A stretch of DNA of 64,000 bases, taken from Flavobacterium aestivum. GTDB taxonomy: Bacteria; Bacteroidota; Bacteroidia; Flavobacteriales; Flavobacteriaceae. Positions 26,625-38,400 of this stretch are shown here, piece after piece. Positions within the stretch are counted from its first letter, which is position 1; the number at the start of each line of letters is the position of its first letter. Below the pieces are notes generated by a model. That model saw only the letters and a list, made by a program, of their open reading frames with translations. It did no database searches and had not been told where the DNA came from. The stretch covers positions 3,782,001-3,846,000 of the forward strand of contig NZ_CP113977.2 in assembly GCF_026870175.2 (NCBI RefSeq), written 5' to 3'. A program made the translations under genes and the position numbers.

Positions 26625-28499
26625 TTAAGCATTTGGAACATCAAAAATGTCAATAAACATATTGAATGTCAATACAATGATGAGTAAGTCTAAATCGTAA
26701 GGAGGATTTAGTATAAAACCATCTCTGCTATACATTTTTTTAAGACGCTCTATAGTATCCGGATTAAAATAACCTTGCCTTTTGATACGATCATAAGACA
26801 ATAAATCATTTATCCATTCACTATTTGTTTTTAATAATTGTGGGCTACCTGGCGCTACGAATCCAAATTTTTCACGATTGATTATCTGGGAAGGCACGTA
26901 CTTTTGGGCTACTTTTTTAAGTATGTACTTTTCTTCCATGTTTTTCACCATTAATGATGGTGGCACTGTTTTTACAAAATTGATAAGATCTATGTCTAAA
27001 AACGGATAGCGACCTTCTACATTATTTGCCAACGTCATACGATCTCCATGATCTGCTATTAAGTGCCCTCCTAAACGTAGTTTGAAATCTACATAAGAAC
27101 GCTGATGAAAATGATGTCTTCCTTTGATACGTGTGTGATCAATAGCCGGCTCTTGTAAGCAATCAAAATCCTGATACGATTTGTTTAAAAGTGATGAATA
27201 AATGGCTTGTTTGCTTTCTCTGAATACATTTTCATTTTTTTCATAAATGAAATCTGGATTTCCCCAAAGTTTTTTTCGAACCTCATCTTCTCTTAAGTGC
27301 TCTAAGTCTTTGTAACCTATGTTTCCTTCGCGTCTTCCGTCGAATTTGTAGCCTGCATATCCTCCAAATAATTCATCAGCTCCTTCTCCAGAAAGGACTA
27401 CTTTAATTTTTTCGCGTTTTGCTCTTTCGGATAAAGCAATTGAACAAATATTATAGGTTTCTTTTAGCGGAGATTCAGAATAATAAATTACATCTCGTAA
27501 TTTGGTTTCAAAATCATCCCACCCAAATTCTATTTCGTTGTGTCTTGAATTTATTTGCTCACTTAATAATCTTTGATAACGTTGCTCATTAATGTCCTTA
27601 TTTTCAACATTAGAGAAACAAATAGAGAAAGAGTTGAATTCTTTACTTTTATCTAAATGTCGCATCATTCCGCCAGTTAAAGATGAATCTAATCCGCCAC
27701 TTAGATAGAATCCAACAGGTACATCTGCGTTTAAGCGATATTGTATAGACTTTAAGAGTAAATCATTTAAGTTTTCTATATAATATTCTTCGGATTTTTG
27801 ACCATAATCGTAATCTGCTGTCGGGTAGTCAAGATTCCAATACTCTTTTGTTTCTAACTTATTGTTTCTCAGTATTGCATAATGCCCTGGTTCAAGACTT
27901 TTTACATCATCAAAAAATGTAATTGGGGCAATATTTGCCGGAAATGTAAAAATCTGATCCAATCCTTTGTAATCTATTCTTCTGGAAACGTCCGGATGTT
28001 CTAAAACTGCTTTTATTTCTGAACCATACACTAAGGCATTGTCCAGATTTGCATAGAATAAAGGACAAATTCCAAAATGATCTCTAGCCATAAACAGTAT
28101 TTCTTTCTTTTTATCATAAAGACAAAAAGCAAACTGGCCGTTAATCATATTTAAGAAATCTACACCATACTCCATGTACAGATAAACAAGTACTTCGATG
28201 TCACAATTCGTTTTAAAGATATGTCCCTTAGCTTCCATCTTAGAACGTAATTCCTTGTAGTTATAGATTTCTCCATTACAGGTCAATACGATAGATTTAT
28301 CTGGACTAAAAAAAGGCTGCATTCCATGACTTAAATCAATGATACTTAGTCGTACAAATCCGAGCCCTACATGACCATCTACATAACAGGCCGAATCATC
28401 CGGTCCTCGATGCTGTATTTTATCGGTCATGTTAATAATAATATCCTCTCTTGCAATACGTTCTCTGTCGAAATTATAAATTCCACTTATTCCACACAT
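26625..28499 (-). CDS. Glutamine-dependent asparagine synthetase family (AsnB-like)
   Basis: The 624-residue product begins MCGISG, placing the Ntn-type glutaminase nucleophile Cys at residue 2. HRGPDD, NGEIYNY and the RDHFGICPLFYA stretch complete the glutaminase domain. The synthetase half has the pyrophosphate loop SGGLDSS near 265 and GEGADELFGGY. All key motifs are intact, so it should form an amide or N-acyl bond through an acyl-adenylate, using ammonia from glutamine. Within an NRPS operon it may supply Asn or amidate the peptide; the sequence does not decide which. It follows the SGNH hydrolase after 56 bases and precedes the ABC exporter by 34. With the carbamoyltransferase and SGNH genes it forms a three-gene tailoring block. 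Confidence 0.9.
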   Translation of the reverse strand: MCGISGIYNFDRERIAREDIIINMTDKIQHRGPDDSACYVDGHVGLGFVRLSIIDLSHGMQPFFSPDKSIVLTCNGEIYNYKELRSKMEAKGHIFKTNCDIEVLVYLYMEYGVDFLNMINGQFAFCLYDKKKEILFMARDHFGICPLFYANLDNALVYGSEIKAVLEHPDVSRRIDYKGLDQIFTFPANIAPITFFDDVKSLEPGHYAILRNNKLETKEYWNLDYPTADYDYGQKSEEYYIENLNDLLLKSIQYRLNADVPVGFYLSGGLDSSLTGGMMRHLDKSKEFNSFSICFSNVENKDINEQRYQRLLSEQINSRHNEIEFGWDDFETKLRDVIYYSESPLKETYNICSIALSERAKREKIKVVLSGEGADELFGGYAGYKFDGRREGNIGYKDLEHLREDEVRKKLWGNPDFIYEKNENVFRESKQAIYSSLLNKSYQDFDCLQEPAIDHTRIKGRHHFHQRSYVDFKLRLGGHLIADHGDRMTLANNVEGRYPFLDIDLINFVKTVPPSLMVKNMEEKYILKKVAQKYVPSQIINREKFGFVAPGSPQLLKTNSEWINDLLSYDRIKRQGYFNPDTIERLKKMYSRDGFILNPPYDLDLLIIVLTFNMFIDIFDVPNA

Positions 28500-28555
28500 A
28501 ATTTTTAAAATTGGTAAGTCCTGCTGTTATGACACTTGTTATCGTTATAATAAAA

Positions 28556-30625
28556 CTACACTCCTGAAACTGTCATGTTCGAAATTTCTCCAAAAACACG
28601 AAAAGCAGCATCTAATATTGTCGTAGAAGAATCTTTGCCCTGTAACTCTCTGTTTGTAGCCACTATTGGCCATTTTATTTTGAATACATTCATTCCGTTT
28701 TTAAGAAAATCAACCGGAATTTCTATGTTGTGTGTTTGCCATTTATTTCCAACAGACAATGCTTCTACTTCTCTATCATTTACATATAGTGTTGCTACAT
28801 CATTGTTTTCATTTATGACTCCGGGTATTCGTAAGGATATAGACAACTGCGCTTTCGTTTTAGCATCTGCTACAACAAAAAAATCAGATTTGTTATCTCT
28901 TGCTTGCAGAAAAGCAGTTTTTTGTCCTTGATATTCATCATAAGAAGTTGCATAGTAATAGTTCTGCAACAAATTGATTCGTCTGTTTTTGATATTATGA
29001 TCGTCTAAACGTATTTTTAATAAGTAGTTGGTTATATCAACTCCGTTAGATTTTAATACTGCCGTCATAGCATCTACTAACTCAAGCTCCATGTTTTTCA
29101 TGTTTCTTGCTGGAACCAACGCATGTACATATCGGTCTAGTTTTGTATTGTCTTCCAATATTTTTTCCAGTGATTTACAAACGTTATTGGCCGCTCCCCT
29201 ACTAATCATGTCACAGTAATACACCATTGTTTTTGCAATATCTTTCGATTTTGACAATGCTTCTGAACAATGATACAATAGAATATCATACGATTGTCCC
29301 CAATGGGCATTATGTATTGCAGCAAATAAGTGTCCTAATGCTAATACTTCGTTTGAAGGAATGATTGTTTTTACATCTTTATGTGTTTCTCTGGTGTCAT
29401 TAAACTCCCGAAGCACTTTTTTGTAAACAGCATCCATAGCCACTTGAATTCCTGCAACGCTAAAATGACAATAATCTAAGAATAAGTCTCTTCCCGGAAC
29501 TTTCCCTCCTAAATGTGCTTTAAAAATAGCCGGTAAATCCACAACATCAATTCCATAGCTTGCTGCTTTTACCAATATTGTTTCCTGAACTATCTTAAAA
29601 GTTCTTGGCTTACTATTGGTTCTGCAAAAAAGAGCTGTATCTCTTGCCATTTCTAAATAATGTCTGGCTTCTTTGTACTCCTCGTTTTTGATACTGCAAT
29701 CTGCCAATAGTTCAAATCCGTAAGGATGACTTGGATCAATTTCTACCATTTTTTTAGCTAGCGCCATACAGGTTTGTATATCGCCTGATGCAAGGTTTTC
29801 TTCTGCGCTTTCTTTGGCTTCAATCCAATTTTTTAATTTTTCATATGGCAATTCCGAGACTACTCGTTCTCCCGGTGTGCTTCTACAATCTAATAGGTTG
29901 AATTCTGGAATGGCAAACAATACAGGAACTTTATTCTTATTTGCAACGCTTCCTACATAAGCTAAAAAGTCATCTACTATATTCGCAAAATAGTCTTCAA
30001 TTAGCGGTTTTGCTATTGCAATTCCGTCTCCTGTTTGGGTTAATTCTTGTAAGGCTGTTTGCTTTTCCTGACTGTTACCAATAGAAACTAATAAATCTTC
30101 TCTCCAGTTATTCCCTGCCAGAAAAACCACCATATCCGGCTCTAGCGCCATGCATTCTGTGTATCTTTCTTTGATTCCTTCCATTCCCAGATTGGTTTCG
30201 GCTAAATCTATTATTTCGTATCCAAATTGTTCTTTATTTGAATTTAACAATTGGTCTAATACAATTGCCGGTGTATATTCCGGATCTAATAGGAATCCTC
30301 TGGTTACTGATTCTCCTAATAGTACTATACGCTTTTTATCAGATTTAGGCAGAATGGTTTGTACATCTGCAAAATAACTCCATCTGTCTTTTAGTAAAAT
30401 ATCTCTTTGATAATATTTTTTACCGTCTTTTATTTCTAGTTTGTAAATACCTACATGTGATGAGGAAAGATCTTCAGCGATAGTTTCTTCCTTGGATTTT
30501 CCCGGATTTGTATATCCTAACTTTTCCATTAAGTCAAACGCTTTTTGTTGATTTTCGTCTGTAATAGGTAATAATGCTGCTAAGTCACTAGCTATTGCTT
30601 TATGTAATTCTGAAGGTCTTGACAT
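28556..30625 (-). CDS. SGNH/GDSL-family hydrolase with TPR-like insert and C-terminal beta domain
   Basis: In the 689-residue protein, block I is IVLLGESVTRG, with GES in place of GDS. Block III appears as FLAGNNWRED, and block V as DYCHFSVAG with the Asp/His pair. Between blocks III and V is a helical stretch (roughly residues 255-335, including IDPSHPYGFELLADC) that looks like one or two TPR repeats. The last part (about 565-689) looks beta-rich. There is no signal peptide, so it is probably cytoplasmic. SGNH enzymes cleave or transfer ester-linked acyl groups; the substrate here is unknown. It lies 20 bases after the carbamoyltransferase, so the two may act on the same intermediate. Confidence 0.75.
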   Translation of the reverse strand: MSRPSELHKAIASDLAALLPITDENQQKAFDLMEKLGYTNPGKSKEETIAEDLSSSHVGIYKLEIKDGKKYYQRDILLKDRWSYFADVQTILPKSDKKRIVLLGESVTRGFLLDPEYTPAIVLDQLLNSNKEQFGYEIIDLAETNLGMEGIKERYTECMALEPDMVVFLAGNNWREDLLVSIGNSQEKQTALQELTQTGDGIAIAKPLIEDYFANIVDDFLAYVGSVANKNKVPVLFAIPEFNLLDCRSTPGERVVSELPYEKLKNWIEAKESAEENLASGDIQTCMALAKKMVEIDPSHPYGFELLADCSIKNEEYKEARHYLEMARDTALFCRTNSKPRTFKIVQETILVKAASYGIDVVDLPAIFKAHLGGKVPGRDLFLDYCHFSVAGIQVAMDAVYKKVLREFNDTRETHKDVKTIIPSNEVLALGHLFAAIHNAHWGQSYDILLYHCSEALSKSKDIAKTMVYYCDMISRGAANNVCKSLEKILEDNTKLDRYVHALVPARNMKNMELELVDAMTAVLKSNGVDITNYLLKIRLDDHNIKNRRINLLQNYYYATSYDEYQGQKTAFLQARDNKSDFFVVADAKTKAQLSISLRIPGVINENNDVATLYVNDREVEALSVGNKWQTHNIEIPVDFLKNGMNVFKIKWPIVATNRELQGKDSSTTILDAAFRVFGEISNMTVSGV

Positions 30626-30645
30626 GATTTTTTCTCTTTTATGGA

Positions 30646-32400
30646 TTAAATGAATGTGTAAACGTTGGGATTTAACTCGAAACGTCCTCTTTCAGTGAAG
30701 TTATTATTAATCATTTCAAGCATTGTAATTTCATTTCCTTCTTTACTTATAATGAAATCTCCCAGCACTAAACAATCGATATCTGTAGTAATAAAACACA
30801 CCAAAGCGTCTTCCGGCGTACAAACTATTGGTTCATCTTTTATATTAAAAGATGTGTTTAGCAAAATTGGACAACCTGTAATTTTATCAAATTCACGAAT
30901 TAATTGTGCAAACCTTGGATTATCAAAATCATTTACAGATTGAATTCTGGCAGAATTGTCTACGTGTGTAATTGCCGGCATATCTATTGTTGATTTTACC
31001 TGACATGTTTCTAGCATAAAAGGAGATGGATGATCTATATCAAAGTGGTCATACATTTTTTCTTCTAAAACTGCTGGTGCAAAAGGTCTGAAACCTTCTC
31101 TCTTTTTTACCATTGCGTTGATGCGATCTCTCATGTCTGGCACGCGTGGATCTCCTAAGATAGAGCGCGCTCCTAATGATCTTGGTCCAAATTCCATTCT
31201 TCCGTTGAACCAGCCAATTACTTTTCCTTCGGCTAATTTTTGAGCTGCTTTTACAAGTGTATCTCCTTCTGCTCTGCAATCTTCATATAATAAAGATGTT
31301 GCGCCTAAAAGGTTTTCTATTTCTTTTCCTGAATAGGATGGCCCTAAATACACATTTTTTAGCGATTCAATTTTTTCTTCAGGATATAGTTCTGTGTATG
31401 CTAATGCTGCTGCCCCTAATGCACAACCCGAATCATTTGCTGCTGGTTGTACATATAGTTTTTTGAAAGGAGAATTTTTTAAAACTTTACCATTTGCTAC
31501 ACAGTTCAGAGCAACTCCGCCAGCCATACATAAATTTTCTTCTCCCGTTTTTTCATACAGATAGTTTGCCATTTTGATAAGCGTTTCTTCTAAGAAACAC
31601 TGCAAACTTTTTGCAATATCCATATGGTGTTGCAACATTTTTGTGTTTTTCTCTCTTACGGGTATTCCAAATAGTTTTGGCAATTCATCAGAATACATGC
31701 GTTCTCCGCGTAAAAAGTCAAAATATTTTAAGTTTAAACTATACTTACCATCTTCTTCCATATTCAGAAGCTCGTGCATTTGCGCTAAATACTTGTCTTC
31801 CCCATAAGGCGCCAATCCCATAACTTTATACTCTCCGCCATTTACTTCGAATCCTAAATAACTAGTTATAGTACTGTAAAGCAGTCCTAGTGAATCTGGG
31901 AATGTTACTTCTTCGAATATCTCAACTTTGTTATTTTTTCCTACTCCATAAGTTGTAGTAGCCCATTCTCCTACTCCATCTACTGTTAAGATAGCTGCCG
32001 AGTCAAACCCAGAGAAATAAAAAGCACTTGCGGCATGTGATTGGTGATGCTCGTAAATTTTGATTGGTCCATCATACCCTAATTCTTTGCGAATTTGTTG
32101 GATGACGTGGTTTGGATCTATTTCATAAATTGAATCTGCAGAAATTTGATTACTTCCACTCCACAATTGTCGCTCCGATTTTTTAAACGGATCTTCATAA
32201 TAAGCGATACAATCAATATCCGCAATACTTATCCCTGCTTGATCTAAGCAATACATGAAAGCGTTTACCGGTAAATCCGGATCATTTTTTTTTCTTGAAA
32301 ATCGTTCTTCCTGTACCGCAGCTACTAGCTTTCCGTTTTGAATTATGCAACATGCTGAATCATGGTAAAAAGCTGATATACCAATAATATTTCTATTCAT
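30646..32400 (-). CDS. NodU/CmcH-family carbamoyltransferase
   Basis: I place the start at the ATG at 32400 (MNRNIIGISAFYHDSACC), giving 584 residues. A longer frame to 32520 would run into the preceding NRPS and carries 40 residues with no family similarity. The N-terminal Kae1-like ATPase fold shows GISAFYHDSA, EERFSRKK, YKVMGLAPYG and MAGGVALNCVANGK. The C-terminal domain shows GRMEFGPRSLGARSIL and REGFRPFAPAVL. These enzymes transfer carbamoyl from carbamoyl phosphate through a carbamoyl-adenylate to a hydroxyl or amine. The gene is 37 bases after the 5334-residue NRPS and 20 before the SGNH hydrolase. It predicts a carbamoylated (or ureido) product, with the acceptor unknown. Confidence 0.92.
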   Translation of the reverse strand: MNRNIIGISAFYHDSACCIIQNGKLVAAVQEERFSRKKNDPDLPVNAFMYCLDQAGISIADIDCIAYYEDPFKKSERQLWSGSNQISADSIYEIDPNHVIQQIRKELGYDGPIKIYEHHQSHAASAFYFSGFDSAAILTVDGVGEWATTTYGVGKNNKVEIFEEVTFPDSLGLLYSTITSYLGFEVNGGEYKVMGLAPYGEDKYLAQMHELLNMEEDGKYSLNLKYFDFLRGERMYSDELPKLFGIPVREKNTKMLQHHMDIAKSLQCFLEETLIKMANYLYEKTGEENLCMAGGVALNCVANGKVLKNSPFKKLYVQPAANDSGCALGAAALAYTELYPEEKIESLKNVYLGPSYSGKEIENLLGATSLLYEDCRAEGDTLVKAAQKLAEGKVIGWFNGRMEFGPRSLGARSILGDPRVPDMRDRINAMVKKREGFRPFAPAVLEEKMYDHFDIDHPSPFMLETCQVKSTIDMPAITHVDNSARIQSVNDFDNPRFAQLIREFDKITGCPILLNTSFNIKDEPIVCTPEDALVCFITTDIDCLVLGDFIISKEGNEITMLEMINNNFTERGRFELNPNVYTFI

Positions 32401-32437
32401 TAGGTTTAATTTTAGTGTTAGTAGATTATTAATTATG

Positions 32438-35400
32438 TTAGAAGTCTTTACTAATATTAGAAGCAAAAAAATCTGTAGCCAGTTGTTCTTCTTGACGCTC
32501 TGAATCTGTATAAAAATCAAAGTCTATTATGCAACGTTGTGAATCTGTACTCACAAGAGTTATTAAGCTTTTTAAATGCTCTATGAGTTGTTCTATACGT
32601 TCTTTTTTGAATAAATCAGTATTATATTCTATAGTTCCCATTATTGTATTTCCTAAATCAGCAAACTGGAATCTAAGATCACTTTTACTAATATTCATAG
32701 GCTCTTTCATAGGATTTACGGTAATGCCTTTCATCTCTAAATCTGACTCTCTGTGTAAATCAACATTCTGAAGAATCATTACGACATCGAATAAAGGGCT
32801 TCTGCTTAAATCTTTCTTTAATTTTAAGTCATCAATAAGCATATCAAATGGATATTCCTGATGTTCAAAAGCATCTATTGACGTTTTCTTTATCTCTGAA
32901 AGAAAATCAACAAATTTCAGTGTAGGATCAAGTTTACTGCGCAACGCCAGTGTATTTAGATAATAGCCTATTTGCCCTTCCAGATCCGGGTGCTCTCTTC
33001 CTGCTATTGGTGTTCCTACAATGATATCTTCTTGTCCGGAATAATGGTATAGAATCGTTTTTACTATGGCCATTAATCCCATAAATAGAGTTGCATTATG
33101 TTCTTGCAATAATTGCTTAAACTTCAATGCTGCATCAACAGGAAACTCAAAGTGCAATTCTGATCCGTTGAAAGTCTGTATTGCTGGTCGTGGAAAATCA
33201 GTAGGGATCTGTAAAACAGGAATTTCTCCTTGCAATTTTTTCATCCAAAATTCACGATGATTTTTAATACCATTTACTGACAATTCATTTTCTTTCCAAG
33301 CTACGTAATCCTTATACTGAACTGTTAATGGTAATAAATTTGGTTCTTCATTTTCTGATAATGCATTGTAAACCGACAATACTTCTTTGACCAAAATTTG
33401 TAATGACCATTCGTCTGAAATAATATGATGCGTTGCAAACAACAACATATGATTTTCTGAATCTAACTTCAGAAGTTTTACTTTCATCAATGGTCCATTT
33501 TGAAGATCAAAAGGATGATAGGCATGATTTTGTACTTCTTGATCTATGATTGATGCATTTTCTTTTATTGTCTGAAGATCTGCAAATTCCAATTCAAAAG
33601 ATTGCTCCTTCATCGACAGAATTTTTTGTCTTGGCTCACCATTTTTCAAAACAAAGATGGTTCTTAAACTTTCGTGACGACTTATGATTTGGTCAAAAGC
33701 TTCTTTTAGTTTTTCTATTTGAAGCCTACCCTCCATTTGGTAGCGCATAAATATATTATACGTGCTTTCACCTTTTTGTTGTTGCATTTCTTGCACCCAT
33801 AAACGGCGCTGTGCATGTGAAAGTGCATAATCATCCTGTTCTGCTACTTGTTTAATAGGATTGTATATGGTATCTCCTTTTGATTCCGCTATTAATGATG
33901 CCTGCGCTTTTAAAGAGGAATGATTGAAAATCTCTCCTATACTCAGTTGCACTTCATGTTGTTTGTATACTCTGGAGATTAACTGAATCGCTTTTAAAGA
34001 CGATCCTCCTAAATCAAAGAAGGAATCGTTTCTGCCAATACTGCTTTGGGGTACGCTTAATAGTTCTGCCCAAATGCTGCTTAGTGAGGTTTCGATTGGT
34101 CCGTTTGGCGCTTCGTAATTACTGCCTCGCAATAATTCGGATGGTTTTGGTAAAGCACGTTTGTCTACTTTTCCGTTTAAAGTCAGTGGAAATTCTTCTA
34201 TATAAATAAAGTAATCCGGAATGCTGCTGCGGTCTAAGGTTGCTGATAAAAGTAAACGCAATTCTCCCGATCCGTATTCTGTTCCGCTGTAATAACAAAG
34301 CAATGAATCCGCGGTATTATCCGTGTGCAATACTAGTTCTACCTGACCTATTCCTTCTAGGTTTAATAAGGAACTGCGAATTCCGTCAAGCTCTACCCTT
34401 ACCCCATGAAGCTTGATCTGATCGTCTATTCTGCCCAGTATTTCTAAGTTTCCGTTGTTGTCGTAACGACCTAAATCTCCTGTTTTGCAAACCAAATCTT
34501 TGCGATCTGTAACCAATGGATTCTGCACAAATAAGTTTGTTGTAAGTTCCTGATCTAAATATCCTTTGCTTACATATGGACTTTTGATATACACTTCGCC
34601 GATTTCTCCCCACATACTGAGTCCGCTATCGTTGATTACGGCTATCATGCTATTATCGATTGCCTGTCCAACTGGTAGGACGGTTCCTGGATCTAGATCT
34701 CCATTTGGAATATGATAACAGCTTTTTAAAACTGTTGTCTCCGTAAGTCCGTACAAATTACTCATGCGGGCTGAATGTCCTGAGATAGAACGCCATAATT
34801 CGACATCACGTCCGTATAATTTTTCTCCAGCCAGAACTACTTCTTTTACTTCTTTTAAAGATAGATTTTGTTCCAATAAACTATTGGTCAGTAGTCTGAA
34901 TAAAGATGGAACGGTTTGCAGAATGGTCACTTTTTCTTCTAATAGCCAACCTGCCAACAGAACCATATTCTCTCGCGTTTTCTTTGCTGGAATGCACAAA
35001 CTGCTTCCCGAAATTAAACTCGTCAGGATATCCTTTAAACTTGCATCAAAAGTTACTGATGCTATTTGGCTTACACGACTCTCGGTATCAAATCCAAATG
35101 TGTTTTTGTGCCAATTGATATAATGTGAAATACTTTCCTGATTTCCTACTATCGCTTTGGATTTTCCTGTTGTTCCCGAACTGTAAAATATATAACTGCT
35201 GTTATCAACCGGATAATCAATATCTATATTCTCTTCACTGTAATACTCTAAGCTATAATCAGACAATACGTAATCACCTGAAGATTTTAATTCATAAACT
35301 GTCAATATTCCATTTTCAGAAAACAATACTATCTTTTCAAGCTTTGTTTGAGAAATATCAACTTTGCCTTTTAACGCTTCATACTCATTTTTAGACGCTA

Positions 35401-38400
35401 CTAAAGTTGTCATGCTTGTATCTGAAAACACTTGCTCGATTCTGCTTTTTGAAAACTCTACAGCCATCGGAACATAAGTTGCACCTGTTTTCAAACACGC
35501 CATTAGTGTTCCTGTTAATTCTTTCCCTGATGATAGTAATACACCAACAGTATCTTCTGGTTGTATTGTAAGATCAACTAATAAATGCGCTACTTGATTA
35601 CTGAATGCATTAATTTGTTGATAGGTATACGAAATTCCTTCAAGCCTTAATGTTTCCTTTTCAGGATATGCTTCTACAATTCCTTCAAAAGTTTTATGAA
35701 TATATTGTGGCTGTTCTTTTTGTATTGTTTTTTCGAACCCTTGTAATTTTTCTGCCTCTGTATCTTCTAAGTACTGAATTTCTTTTAATGGCTGCTCTGG
35801 AGTTTCTACAATGTTTGTTAACAGATTTTTCATATGCGTTACCATACGGGCAATACGTTCTTCATCATATAATTCAGTACTGTATTCTATTGTTCCATCA
35901 AGGAAATTACCTTGATCCATGAACTGGAATCGCAAGTCACCTTTACTTATTTTTAAGTCTTCTCCTTCTGCTGAAACTTCCAACCCTTCCATTTCAACAC
36001 CTTCTAAAAGATTGAGTTGCACATTTTGCAATATCACTACTACATCAAATAAAGCACCTCTATTTTTTGGTGGATATATGCATAAATCTTCAATGAGCAT
36101 ATCTAAAGGATATATCTGATGATTGAATCCTTCTAAGCTTACTTTTTTAACTTCACTTAACAATGCGTTGAATCCTTCTTCTCCAGAAAATCTTGATCGC
36201 AGCGCCAATGTGTTTAGGTACAATCCTATTTGATCTTCTAAATCCGGGTGTTGTCTTCCGGCTACAGGAGTTCCAATGATAATATCTTGCTGACCTGTAT
36301 ATTGATACAATATTGTTTTTACTAAAGAAAGTACGCCCATGAATAAGGTTGCTCCCTGAGCTTTGACCAATTCTTTTAGTTTTGAACTTATCGTTTCATC
36401 AAGTTTAAAATAGTATTGCGCTCCTTCATGGTTCATGATTTCAGGACGTTGCCTGTCTGAAGCGAGATTCAGCATAGGAATATTTCCTTGGTATTGTTGC
36501 ATCCAATATTCCTTATGTTCCAAAAGTTTATCACCACTTAATTCTGCTAATTGCCAAGCGGTGTAATCTTTGTATTGAATTGCTAAAGGCTCTAAATTGC
36601 TTGTAATTCCTTTTACAGCTGCATTATACAATAATACCAGATCTCGTACCATTACTTGCATTGACCATTCATCAGAAATGATATGATGCATGGCTAGCAA
36701 TAGCTCATGCTTGTTTTCATCATGCTTTAAGATGTCAATATTGAATAACGGCGCTGTATCTAAGCTAAATACTTTACCCGAAAGTTCTGCTTTCTGTGCT
36801 TGTTTTGTAGCTTCATTTTCTTTAGAAACATCTGCGTATTTTATTTCAAATAGAATGTCGCCAGCGTCTATAATACGTTGTCTTGGTGATCCGTCTACAA
36901 GCTCAAATACAGTACGCAAACTTTCATGACGTGCTATTAATTGCTGAAAAGCAAATTCAAAAGCTCCTTTATTAAATGATCCAACTAGGTTGTAACTCGT
37001 AAGTACATTATGGGTTATTGCGTTTTGTAATTGTTCTACCTGTAACCAGGTTCTAAGCTGTGTTGCCGATAGCGGATAGTTTTCTTCTTCTTTCACTTTT
37101 GGAATAGAAAAATAACTTGTCGTATCTGAATTCGAAATTAATAACGCTTGCTCTATTAACTTAGGCTTATTGAAGATGTCCCCAATGTTTAATTGTACTT
37201 GATGTACTTTATAAATTTTGGTTATTAATTGAATTGCTTTTAATGAATGCCCTCCAGATTCAAAGAAATTATCTTCAATCCCGATTCTTTCTTTGTTTAA
37301 GACTTCTTTCCAAATTTGTGCTAAGCTTTCTTCTATAGCATTTCTTGGTTCTACATATGCCGAATCTAATTTTATTTCCGGTTCAGGCAGTTTCTTTTTA
37401 TCAATTTTACCACTTGAATTTAATGGAAAATCTGCTAATTGAATTAGATATGGTGGAATCATATAATTAGGCAGGAAGGTTCCCATAAAGTCCTTAACTT
37501 CTGTGATATTAATATCTTCAGTAGCGGTATAATAAGCGACCAAAGCGGTATCATTTTCCGTAACATGTGTGGTAACCAATGTTTCGATTACCAGAGGATG
37601 TGATTTAATTACTTTGTCTATTTCATTTAATTCTATACGATATCCTCTAATTTTTACCTGATTATCTATACGTCCTAAGAAATCAATATTCCCATCCGGT
37701 AAACGTACTCCCTTGTCTCCTGTTCGATACATGGTTCCTTTACCAAAAGGATTTTTCACAAATTTCTCATTAGATAATTCTTCTCTGTTTAAATATCCTT
37801 TGGCAATTGCTCCTTCGCCTGAAATACAAATTTCTCCATGAATTCCTTCTCCAACTAAATTTAATAATCCATCAAGAATATGAACTTGAACATTACTGAT
37901 AGCTTCACCTATTGGCAATCTAACTCTTTGATTATCTTCAGCTCTAACTTTATAAACATTTGTCCAAACTGCGCATTCTGTTGGGCCATAACCATTATAG
38001 GTATCCGTAACAGCACTACTTTTTATTGCCTGATCTTTGTTTATGGCATCTCCAACTGATAACACTTTTCTTAAAAATTTCAATTCCTCAACAGAAATCA
38101 AAGAAAAATAAGCTGCTGGCAAAACCGCTATTGTTACCTCTTTTGCAGCCATGAATTTGACTAACTGAACTGCATCTTTGATGATATTGTTTTTCGCAAC
38201 TATTAAGCGTGCTCCATTTGCCAATGCCAAAAAGAATTCAAATACAGATCCATCAAAAATCATTGACGAGAATTGAATAACAGCATCTGCTGTTGTTACC
38301 TTAAATTCTTCTCTTTGATTATACACCATATGTACACCATTACGATGCTGAAGCATAACTCCTTTTGGTTTTCCGGTAGATCCAGAAGTATAATAAATAT

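Noticed and set aside
32401..32520. N-terminal extension of the carbamoyltransferase by 40 residues
   Set aside because: It overlaps the end of the 5334-residue NRPS and shows no family similarity. The ATG at 32400 begins exactly at the conserved GISAFYHDSA region.
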